Source: Acidobacteriota bacterium
GTDB taxonomy: Bacteria > Acidobacteriota > Blastocatellia > Pyrinomonadales > Pyrinomonadaceae
Direction: 5' to 3'
NCBI GenBank assembly: GCA_003385635.1
Contig: QQUY01000001.1
Location: 1,086,001-1,150,000, forward strand
DNA: 64,000 nucleotides
Position numbers and translations under genes: made by a program. The stretch's first letter is position 1; every line of letters starts with the position of its first letter. Below the pieces are notes generated by a model. It searched no databases, was not told the DNA's origin, and saw nothing but the letters and a program-made list of their open reading frames with translations. This document shows positions 1 to 6,615 of the stretch, piece by piece.

Positions 1-1119
1 GCCGGAGAATTTCCGGTCCGATTCGCGTGCGAGGTCAAGGATTTTGATCCGGAAGATCTCCTCGAGAAAAAAGAGGCGCGAAGAATGGGCGCCTTTACCC
101 ACTTCGCCATAGCTGCGTCGGACGAGGCGATAAAGGACAGTGGTCTTGAGATCGATGATTCCAACGCTGAGATGGTCGGTACATACATCAGTTCGGGGAT
201 CGGCGATTTCTGGGCAATCGAAAGAGAGCACGAGAAACTCCTGACTGCGGGTCCCGGAAGGGTGTCGCCGTTCTTTATCGTTTCAGCGATCGTCAATCTG
301 GCGGCCGGAAACGTGTCTATCAGGCATGGGGCCAAAGGGCCTAATTCGGCGACAGCTACCGCATGCTCTGCCGGGGCACACGCGATCGGCGACAGTTTCA
401 GGATCATCGAGCGCGGGGATGCGGATGCGATGATATGCGGCGGAGCTGAATCCGCGATCACTCCTATGTCGGTCGCCGGGTTTGCGTCGATGCGGGCGCT
501 TTCAACACGTAATGACGATCCTTCAACCGCATCAAGGCCGTTCGACGCAGAGCGCGATGGATTTGTGATAGGCGAAGGCGCCGGGATCCTTATTCTTGAA
601 GAACTTGAGCACGCAAAGGCAAGGGGCGCGAAGATCTATGCGGAGATCGTTGGTTACGGTATGACGAGCGACGCGTTTCACGTTACGATGCCAGATGAGA
701 CCGGTTCAGGCGCGATCCGCGTAATGGAAAAAGCCATCGGTGACGCGGGAATCGAGCCTGACCAGATCGGTTACATCAATGCCCACGGAACGTCAACTCC
801 GTACAATGACAAGTTTGAAACCCTTGCGATAAAGAAGACCTTCGGCGATCATGCAGCGAAGCTCGCCGTGAGTTCCACCAAGTCGATGACAGGACATGCG
901 CTTGGTGCCGCGGGCGGGATCGAGGCGGTGTTCAGCGTGTTGGCGATCGACAACAATGCGATCCCGCCTACTATCAACCTTGAGAATCCCGATCCCGATT
1001 GCGATCTAGATTATGTCCCGAACGAGGCAAGGGACGTTAAGGTCGATTACGTACTTTCCAACAGTTTCGGATTTGGCGGCACAAATGCCTGCCTGATATT
1101 CAGGCGATTCGCCGACTAG
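1..1119 (+). CDS. fabF: 3-oxoacyl-ACP synthase II (FabF), 5'-truncated by window edge
   Basis: Condensing enzyme of fatty-acid elongation, joining malonyl-ACP to acyl-ACP in the cytoplasm. The reading frame is open from base 1, so the N-terminus lies outside the window; an ATG at 85 is internal, because the 28 codons before it (GEFPVR... [15 protein letters not shown]) match the family. The thiolase-fold catalytic residues are visible: Cys in TACSAG (residue 94 counted from the internal Met), His in [11 protein letters not shown], and Lys/His in [15 protein letters not shown]. The C-terminus ends in the usual [11 protein letters not shown] motif. TACSAG replaces the more common TACATG, a mild variation. 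It is followed at 96 bp by etfB on the same strand, with a promoter-like sequence between them, so it probably ends an upstream fatty-acid operon. Confidence 0.95.
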   Translation, partial: AGEFPVRFACEVKDFDPEDLLEKKEARRMGAFTHFAIAASDEAIKDSGLEIDDSNAEMVGTYISSGIGDFWAIEREHEKLLTAGPGRVSPFFIVSAIVNLAAGNVSIRHGAKGPNSATATACSAGAHAIGDSFRIIERGDADAMICGGAESAITPMSVAGFASMRALSTRNDDPSTASRPFDAERDGFVIGEGAGILILEELEHAKARGAKIYAEIVGYGMTSDAFHVTMPDETGSGAIRVMEKAIGDAGIEPDQIGYINAHGTSTPYNDKFETLAIKKTFGDHAAKLAVSSTKSMTGHALGAAGGIEAVFSVLAIDNNAIPPTINLENPDPDCDLDYVPNEARDVKVDYVLSNSFGFGGTNACLIFRRFAD

Positions 1120-1144
1120 GCGGTTGGAATCCCGCCTTCTCTCA

Positions 1145-1172
1145 TTGCGCGCCGGATCAGGCAAAGTATAAT
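1145..1172 (+). promoter_or_regulatory. candidate sigma70-type promoter for etfB
   Basis: TTGCGC at 1145-1150 and TATAAT at 1167-1172 are separated by 16 bp and lie about 43 bp upstream of the etfB start. Spacing and -10 match are good; the -35 matches TTGACA at 4 of 6 positions. Prediction by eye only. Confidence 0.45.
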
Positions 1173-1214
1173 GAATGAATAGCCATTCAGTGTGATAGTT
1201 TTTTCTATAAGATC

Positions 1215-1991
1215 ATGAAATTCATAGTGTTGATGAAGCAGGTGGCGAACAAGGACGCCGTATTGCGCATTCGCGGAGATGAGAAGTGGATCGACGAGTC
1301 CGACATTTCGATGCAGACAAATGAGTCTGACGGGTATGCGCTTGAAGAAGCGCTCCGGATGAAGGAAGCAGTCGGCGACGCAGAGGTAGTCGTGTGTACG
1401 CTTGGTAAAGCGTCCGCAAAAACCGTTATCAAGGATGCCTTGGCGCGCGGCGCGGACCGTGCGATCCACATCGTTGTCGAAGATGACAGCGAACTTTCGC
1501 CCTTCCAGATCGCTTCGGCCATTGCCGATTCGGTGAGGGAGGAGAATGCGGACCTCATTTTTGCCGGGCTTCAATCGGACGATTCGAGTTTTGGCCAGAC
1601 CGGAGTAGTACTCGCGGAACTGATGGCGATCCCGCACGCTACGATCGTGATCGAGATCGATCGCGAAAGCGCGGGCGATACGCTGCGTGTAAAGCGAGAA
1701 CTGGAAAGCGGTTGGTATCAGTGGTTTGAGTACGATCTTCCAGCGCTTCTGACTATCCAGTCTGGTATCTCCCAGATCCGATACGCGTCGCTGAAAGGCA
1801 TTATGGCGGCTAAAAAGAAAGAGATTCGCGAGGTGGCTCCATCGATCAGCGACTTTGCGGGCGCCCAGAAGGTACGCAAGGTCTATCTGCCTCTGAAGAC
1901 CAAGCAGACACAGATGCTCGGAAATGGCGACGCGAAGGCGGGCGCGGCCGAACTCGTCGAGAAACTGAAGGATGAGGTCCGGATCCTCTAA
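1215..1991 (+). CDS. etfB: electron transfer flavoprotein beta subunit
   Basis: Beta subunit of the heterodimeric FAD/AMP electron carrier that takes electrons from acyl-CoA and other dehydrogenases and passes them to ETF:quinone oxidoreductase. The 258-residue length is normal. The N-terminal MKFIVLMKQV, the DGYALEEALR segment, the GADRAIHI stretch and the AMP-site region around FAGLQSDDSSFGQTG are family hallmarks. The ATG at 1215 is the only reasonable start; its Shine-Dalgarno sequence is weak. The alpha subunit follows on the same strand, but 241 bp away instead of the usual few bases, the gap being filled with 7-bp repeats. Oxidative fatty-acid or amino-acid metabolism is the likely context. 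A 335-aa reverse frame over this gene is a shadow. Confidence 0.95.
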   Translation: MKFIVLMKQVANKDAVLRIRGDEKWIDESDISMQTNESDGYALEEALRMKEAVGDAEVVVCTLGKASAKTVIKDALARGADRAIHIVVEDDSELSPFQIASAIADSVREENADLIFAGLQSDDSSFGQTGVVLAELMAIPHATIVIEIDRESAGDTLRVKRELESGWYQWFEYDLPALLTIQSGISQIRYASLKGIMAAKKKEIREVAPSISDFAGAQKVRKVYLPLKTKQTQMLGNGDAKAGAAELVEKLKDEVRIL

Positions 1992-2230
1992 GAGTTCCGA
2001 GTTCCAGGTTCCAAGTTCGGGGGTTCCAAGTTCCAGGTTCTCGGTACTAAGCTCCACGTTTCGAGTTCCAGGTAGCTGAGATGGAATTTCAATTTCGAGC
2101 CTCGGATCTCCGATCGCAGACACAAGGCGATTCCGATTCAGAGTCGTTAACTCTGAACTGTGAACGTCAGTCTTGGAACTTGGAACCCAGAACTAACTAT
2201 TCACGATTCCCGATTTACTATTCACTAAGA
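1989..2230. repeat. degenerate 7-bp repeat tract splitting etfB and etfA
   Basis: Starting at the etfB stop, the sequence reads as consecutive heptamers such as GAGTTCC, AGGTTCC, AAGTTCG and AAGTTCC. The opposite orientation (TTGGAAC, TTGGAAC) appears near 2172-2190, so the two ends could pair. The right end reads CTATTCA, CGATTCC, CGATTTA, CTATTCA, CTAAGAA directly into the etfA ATG. No gene is seen here. Confidence 0.8.
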
Positions 2231-2232
2231 AA

Positions 2233-3201
2233 ATGATCCTCGTATTCATAGAACACAAAGATTGCGTATTGAATAAGACCTCGCTTGAGGCTGTCGCAGC
2301 AGCCCAATCGATGGGCAGAGACCTTGGAATGGAAGTCGCCGCGGTGATTCCCTGTGCGGTCGATTGTGCGTTGGCCCAGGAGATCGCCGCGTATGACGTT
2401 TCGAAGGTCATTGTGGCCAAGAACGCGAAGCTTTCCACATATACCCCGGACGGCTACACCGATGCTTTTGAACAGGTGATCAAGGCCACTAATGCTAATT
2501 GGGTCGTGATGGCTCACACCTATCAGGTCAGGGATTTCTGCCCTCGCGTAGCCACCAGGTTTGGGAGCGAGATGGTCGGCGACTGCATCCGGTACAAGAA
2601 CGAAGGCGGCCAGCTGGTGTTTACCCGCCGGATCTTCCTTGGAAAGCTTGATGCTGACGTGACCGTGGGCGGAGAAGGCCCGCATTTCGTCACATTTCAG
2701 TCCGGGGCTTTTAGGGGCGACGACGCCGCGGCGGGAACTGCTTCGGTGGAATCGATGGATATCGAGGTTGGCGACATTCGGATGCGTCCGGAAGAGCCCT
2801 TCCAGGAATCAAAAGCAGCGGTCGATCTAACAAAATCCGAGATCATTGTCGCGATCGGCAGGGGCATCAAGTCGGAAGAGAACATCAAGGTCGCCGAAGA
2901 GCTGGCAGAGGTCCTTGGGGCCGACATTGCGGCGTCCAGGCCGATCTGCGACGCCGACTGGCTTCCGATCGACAGACAGATAGGTTCATCAGGACAGACC
3001 GTAGCTCCGAAGGTATACTTCGCGCTTGGTATTTCAGGCGCGATCCAGCACATCGTTGGAATGAAGAACTCCGGCGCCATCGTCGCGATCAACAAGGACG
3101 CCGAAGCCCCGATCTTCGATATCGCCGACTACGGGATAGTCGGCGACCTTTTCGAAGCCGTCCCGGTCCTTATCGAGGAGATAAAAAAGGCAAAAGGCTA
3201 G
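2233..3201 (+). CDS. etfA: electron transfer flavoprotein alpha subunit
   Basis: Alpha subunit of ETF, which binds the redox FAD. The 322 residues are typical. The C-terminal FAD domain is clear: a SRPICDADWLP segment, DRQIGSSGQTVAPKVYFALG, GISGAIQH, then INKDAEAPIFDIADYGIVGD. The ATG at 2233 has almost no Shine-Dalgarno sequence, because the DNA just upstream is a 7-bp repeat tract; translation may depend on the transcript from etfB. The last codons (KKAKG) and the stop are themselves part of the next heptamer tract, which starts AAAAGGC AAAAGGC TAGAAGG. A 13-bp stem hairpin about 200 bp downstream probably terminates the operon. Confidence 0.95.
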   Translation: MILVFIEHKDCVLNKTSLEAVAAAQSMGRDLGMEVAAVIPCAVDCALAQEIAAYDVSKVIVAKNAKLSTYTPDGYTDAFEQVIKATNANWVVMAHTYQVRDFCPRVATRFGSEMVGDCIRYKNEGGQLVFTRRIFLGKLDADVTVGGEGPHFVTFQSGAFRGDDAAAGTASVESMDIEVGDIRMRPEEPFQESKAAVDLTKSEIIVAIGRGIKSEENIKVAEELAEVLGADIAASRPICDADWLPIDRQIGSSGQTVAPKVYFALGISGAIQHIVGMKNSGAIVAINKDAEAPIFDIADYGIVGDLFEAVPVLIEEIKKAKG

Positions 3202-3250
3202 AAGGCAGAAGACAGGAGACAGGAGACAGGACACAGGACACTGGACACTG
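3184..3250. repeat. 7-bp repeat tract running through the etfA stop codon
   Basis: Heptamers AAAAGGC, AAAAGGC, TAGAAGG, CAGAAGA, CAGGAGA (x2), CAGGACA (x2) and CTGGACA run without a phase break from the last codons of etfA through its TAG and on into the spacer. Confidence 0.75.
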
Positions 3251-3255
3251 GAGTC

Positions 3256-3280
3256 GGAACCCGGAGCGCTAGCGACGGGC
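3256..3280. repeat. short dispersed element, second copy near 39537
   Basis: A GC-rich block reading GGAACCCGGAGCGCTAGCGA resembles the block at 39537-39557 (AACCGGGAGCGGTAGCGACC). Both sit at the edge of a 7-bp or 9-bp repeat tract. Function unknown. Confidence 0.45.
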
Positions 3281-3404
3281 ATAACGAAAAAGAATCAAGA
3301 CAAGTGGTGTCAGCAGCACGCACGTGCGCAAGGGCGAAAATGCCACCACAACAACTTACTGCTTCTTAATTGAAGGTTTTCGTGCTGACGGCGATCGAGA
3401 CATC

Positions 3405-3440
3405 AAGGCCACGAATCGATGATTCGTGGCCTTTACTTTA
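3405..3440 (+). terminator. intrinsic terminator-like hairpin after etfA
   Basis: A perfect 13-bp stem (3405-3417 with 3421-3433) and a 3-nt loop is followed by TTACTTTATTT on the + strand. It can end etfBA transcription. On the reverse strand there is no T-run, though the hairpin lies just beyond the stop of the convergent gene at 3454. Confidence 0.65.
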
Positions 3441-3453
3441 TTTCGATCATCCG

Positions 3454-4062
3454 CTATCTTCCTGCGGTCTGCTCCCGTGGGATAAGCCCATGGTCAAACA
3501 TGATCTTTCCGACCTCTCTTGGAGATTCCTGGACGGTCCGATAGATCCATCTGTAGTGGTCCCGTTTCCAAAAATCCATCACGCTCATCGCTCTCAGTTC
3601 GCCCAGAAGCTCCCTAACGGCGCGATATTCAAGATAGACGACTGCTATATGAAGGTAAGTGGAATCCTCGTCTCTCGCCCCCTCGGGGCCGCCCGAAGGC
3701 ACGTCCGGCCATTTTTTTCGGAATTCGGCCTTTGCAGCGTCTGTCTTCTTTCGGTTGTCTGACAAAAACCAGTGGATCTGCTCGTGTACATAAGTGGAAA
3801 GCAGGAGTTCATCGTCTTTAAGGTGTCTGGTGCTAAGCGTAAGTACGGGATGGCTGTGCGGAATAACGCCGTCCTCGATCCTCACCTCTTTGGTAAAAGT
3901 CCACTTTGAAAGATCGTGATCTGCTATCAGCCGTTCGAGCTGGATTTGTGTCGCTTTTTCAGTTTCAGTCCCGTTTACAAGGGTGATCTTCACTTCATCC
4001 TGAGCAAGAGCACCGGGCGAAAAAGCTATCAAGAGCAGAAGAAAGATTGTCGATCTGGCCAT
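3454..4062 (-). CDS. secreted protein with HExxH metallopeptidase motif
   Basis: A 202-residue protein with a signal peptide (MARSTIFLLLLIAFSPGALA, likely cleaved before QDEV). YVHEQIHWFL at residues 91-100 carries HExxH (H93, E94, H97), the zinc site of gluzincin-type peptidases. A third zinc ligand could be one of the acidic residues near EDSTYLH or EYRAVREL, but this is not proven. The ATG at 4062 is preceded by AGGAGG at good spacing, so it is preferred over the upstream in-frame start at 4092. No close family is recognised. The gene stands alone, convergent with etfBA. The periplasm or cell surface is the expected location. Confidence 0.75.
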   Translation of the reverse strand: MARSTIFLLLLIAFSPGALAQDEVKITLVNGTETEKATQIQLERLIADHDLSKWTFTKEVRIEDGVIPHSHPVLTLSTRHLKDDELLLSTYVHEQIHWFLSDNRKKTDAAKAEFRKKWPDVPSGGPEGARDEDSTYLHIAVVYLEYRAVRELLGELRAMSVMDFWKRDHYRWIYRTVQESPREVGKIMFDHGLIPREQTAGR

Positions 4063-4165
4063 ATTTTCCTCCTTGAGGGTTACGGGGCCCACACGTCATC
4101 CGTCGATGAATTGTTGCATATATCTTGCTCTGAGATAGGAGTTCGCGAACTAACCGACGGTGAAC

Positions 4166-4822
4166 CTAGCGGATCGTGGTAGCCGTGATATACCCGGAAT
4201 AGAACCCGACCTTGTTCTCAATACCGCCGCCGGGGGTAAGCCCGTTTACCTCAACGTTGCAAACCGCGTTGGCATTCGAGAACAAGCCGTGGTTCTGGAC
4301 GAATTTCTTTGTGTATCCGCCCCACGTGTCGCCGTTCTCGAGTTTGTCTATCATCCTGTCGAGCCACCCGGGGCCCTGATCCTGGACGACCCTGCCGTGC
4401 CCGAAAAAGAGATAGGTGCTTCCGGCATACTTCTTTATCTCCGCTCCCAGGCTGGCTTTTGCAACGTCGAAACTGACCATCGTGCAGGGGCCGGTAAGGT
4501 CGCCGATCCTCATCTCGCCGGGGCGTTTGCAATTCAGCCAGATCGTCTGCTCGTCTTTCTGAGGAGTAATGTATTCAAGTGAGATAGCAGCAAGTTCTTC
4601 GATCAGGTTCTTTGTGAATCCGTAACTTGCCTCAAGTCCGGAAACTGAAACGGAGATGTCAACGTGAACGTGTTTGCCGTAGCTGCCTAGGTTCTGCGCT
4701 TCGAACCGGATCGTTTGCACTGAGGCCCCGACAAAGCCAAAGATACTTTTACCTCCGGATGCGCCTCCCAACGTTTCCAGCGTCCATTGTGACCTGCGGT
4801 TGTAAGCCTGGAATGGTGTCAT
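4166..4822 (-). CDS. hypothetical protein
   Basis: A 218-residue protein with no recognised domain. It has no signal peptide or clear membrane span. It contains glycine-rich and aromatic stretches (TLETLGGASGGKS, GSTYLFFGHGRV, DTWGGYTKK) and two cysteines (in LNCKRPG and TGPC). The annotated ATG is at 4822. An in-frame TTG at 4828, two codons earlier, has GGAG at a better spacing (7 nt) and could be the true start. It is oriented like the HExxH gene but separated from it by about 100 bp, so co-transcription is possible. Confidence 0.7.
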   Translation of the reverse strand: MTPFQAYNRRSQWTLETLGGASGGKSIFGFVGASVQTIRFEAQNLGSYGKHVHVDISVSVSGLEASYGFTKNLIEELAAISLEYITPQKDEQTIWLNCKRPGEMRIGDLTGPCTMVSFDVAKASLGAEIKKYAGSTYLFFGHGRVVQDQGPGWLDRMIDKLENGDTWGGYTKKFVQNHGLFSNANAVCNVEVNGLTPGGGIENKVGFYSGYITATTIR

Positions 4823-4828
4823 GGTCAA

Positions 4829-5124
4829 TCTTATACTCCGATCGGATTCATCTCTTCAAATCACGACAAATCAACTTTAATTTCTACTTGAAAGGCCCCA
4901 GAACCATTGGAGCAAAGCTCCCAGCGTGCGACCGGTTCAAATGGTGGTCTCTCAGCGCGCGAGCATGCTCAATATCTCTGAGGGCTTTGATCTCAAAGCC
5001 TTGTCCGGAAGACCCACCCAGGATAGCGGGCCTTCCAGGTCATCCCGAGACGCCAAGGATCTAATTTGTGATGTATGTGCTTTTTCTACAGGAAGGTGGA
5101 CAAAGGAGAGCAAAGAACGGGATT
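4829..5124. other. non-coding stretch, no feature recognised
   Basis: About 300 bp upstream of the hypothetical gene. Short frames on the + strand here have no coding character. Apart from the possible promoter region of the gene at 4166-4822, nothing specific was seen. Confidence 0.5.
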
Positions 5125-5415
5125 GAAGATTGAGAATGATATTTCAAAGTTCAGACTTTAAAGTTCAAAGTTCAAAGTTCAAGGTTCAAGTTCCGAGTTC
5201 CAGGTTCCAAGTGTTGAACCGGTTACAGATGCCTGATCTATCGTCCGCAGTCCTTGGTCAATGATCCCTGGTCCCTGATCCTTGAAACCTGATCTTTGGT
5301 CAACGGTCCTTGGTCCTTGATCCCTGGTCCCTGATCCTTGATCCTTGAAACCTGATCCTTGAAACCTGATCTTTGGTCAATGGTCCCTGGTCAATGATCA
5401 TTGAACACTGACACT
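5125..5415. repeat. long 7-bp repeat array overlapping the end of a VCBS gene
   Basis: Two sub-tracts. At 5155-5215 heptamers are of the AAGTTCA / AGGTTCC type. At 5235-5415 they are of the TGATCCC / TGGTCCC / TGATCCT / TGAAACC / TGGTCAA type, kept in phase for more than 20 units. The phase continues as TGATCAT TGAACAC TGACACT across the stop codon and last codons of the reverse-strand VCBS gene, changing its terminal residues from the SVSVN seen in paralogues to SVSVQ. Confidence 0.85.
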
Positions 5416-6600
5416 TGAGGGCAGAGGCAGGTCGCCCGTCGCCCCGAAGTTGATCGCCTGAAAGCCGTTCGTCGAGCCGAAGATGTACCACGTCCTGTCT
5501 CCCGGCCGCCAGATCGCAGGATCAGTTCTTCCGTCCCCGTCATAGTCTCCCGGGGCTGGGATGTCTCCCGAAACACCCCACGGGAAGCTGAAGAACGAGT
5601 CGTCTTCACTCCTGATCACGAACCACGATGAGTTCGAAGGCCGGTAGAATGCGACATCCGCCTTTCCGTCTCCCGTCCAGTCGCCTACCGCAGTACGATC
5701 TCCCGGCGAGCCGAACTGAAAGGCCTTTACACCCTGAGAAGATCTCAGAAGCCAGAACTGGTTGTCTGGCGAGCGGAACACCGCCACGTCATCCATTCCG
5801 TCCCCGTCATAATCAGCCACGATCGGCTTGTCGACCGACACACCGAAGGGAACCACAGAGACCTGCTGGTCCGAGGAGCGGAAGATGAACCACGTGCCCG
5901 AAGAGGGCCTGAACACTGCAGGATCGGCCGTCCCGTCACCGTCGAAATCACCCGGAGCGGGAATATCGCCATTTCCTCCGAAAGGAAATGCGAAGAAGGT
6001 CAGGTCCTCGCTTCTGAGAATGAACCACTGGCCTGTCGAGGGTCGCCAAAAAGCTATGTCGGCCTTTCCGTCTCCTGTGTAATCGGCCGGCACAAGGACA
6101 TCGGAAGGGAAGCCGAAGGTCAGCCCCAGAGTTCCCTGGTCCGATGAGCGGAGCAGCCACCACTGTGACGATGAGCCCTCGGGAGCAGGATTGTCCAGAA
6201 GATTCGTCGGATTGGGCCGGAACACAGAGGCATCGGTCCTTCCGTCGCCGTCAAAGTCAAAGACGGCGAAGTTCTGCGCCACGACGGGAGCCGAGCCGGC
6301 ACGGTATCCGCCCGTGAGGGAGAAGGGACCTCCCGTGCTTTGCGTGCCGGCAAATGGCTCGCCGATGGTCGAATCAAGCGAGAATATCCCGCCTGACGAG
6401 ATTCCTCCGCCGTTCGAGATGACGGACTTCTTTATCTCGAACTGGCCTCCTGATTGAGCTGAGATCAGGGAGACAAGAAGAAACAAACAGGATGCACAGG
6501 ATAGAAAGGATAGAGAGGATAGAGAGGATAGAGAGGATAGAGAGGAGGGAGTCCTGATGCCCCATTTTCCCCTGGTAAATCTCGATTTTGAATTCTCCAT
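5398..6600 (-). CDS. secreted FG-GAP/VCBS repeat protein
   Basis: A 400-residue secreted protein made almost entirely of about seven FG-GAP/VCBS-type repeats of roughly 50 residues. Each contains a calcium-loop motif (FDFDGDGRTD, ADYTGDGKAD, GDFDGDGTAD, ADYDGDGMDD and so on) followed by xxFRPSxxxWFxxRSxD. Such repeats form calcium-binding beta-propeller blades on surface adhesins. The N-terminus is a signal peptide whose hydrophobic part (SLSSLSSLSSLSFLSC...) is encoded by 9-bp DNA repeats; cleavage is likely after SAQ. The start at 6600 lies 15 bp after the stop of the fibre gene and has GGAG upstream, so the two are one operon. Parts are almost identical to the paralogue at 15761-16945. The ligand is unknown. 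Confidence 0.9.
   Translation of the reverse strand: MENSKSRFTRGKWGIRTPSSLSSLSSLSSLSFLSCASCLFLLVSLISAQSGGQFEIKKSVISNGGGISSGGIFSLDSTIGEPFAGTQSTGGPFSLTGGYRAGSAPVVAQNFAVFDFDGDGRTDASVFRPNPTNLLDNPAPEGSSSQWWLLRSSDQGTLGLTFGFPSDVLVPADYTGDGKADIAFWRPSTGQWFILRSEDLTFFAFPFGGNGDIPAPGDFDGDGTADPAVFRPSSGTWFIFRSSDQQVSVVPFGVSVDKPIVADYDGDGMDDVAVFRSPDNQFWLLRSSQGVKAFQFGSPGDRTAVGDWTGDGKADVAFYRPSNSSWFVIRSEDDSFFSFPWGVSGDIPAPGDYDGDGRTDPAIWRPGDRTWYIFGSTNGFQAINFGATGDLPLPSSVSVQ
6488..6549. repeat. 9-bp repeats encoding part of a signal peptide
   Basis: GAGGATAGA-type units (four nearly perfect copies plus degenerate ones such as CAGGATGCA) lie inside the N-terminal coding region of the VCBS gene. Because 9 is a multiple of 3, they encode a tandem Ser-Leu-Ser pattern on the reverse strand. 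Confidence 0.85.
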
Positions 6601-6615
6601 TCTCAGTTCTCCATC

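Noticed and set aside
1116..2123. 335-aa reverse-strand ORF opposite etfB
   Set aside because: etfB on the other strand is unmistakable; this frame has no domain and its start lies in repeat DNA.
4627..5126. + strand ORFs of 66-145 codons upstream of the hypothetical gene
   Set aside because: They overlap the reverse-strand gene or repeat DNA and show no domain.
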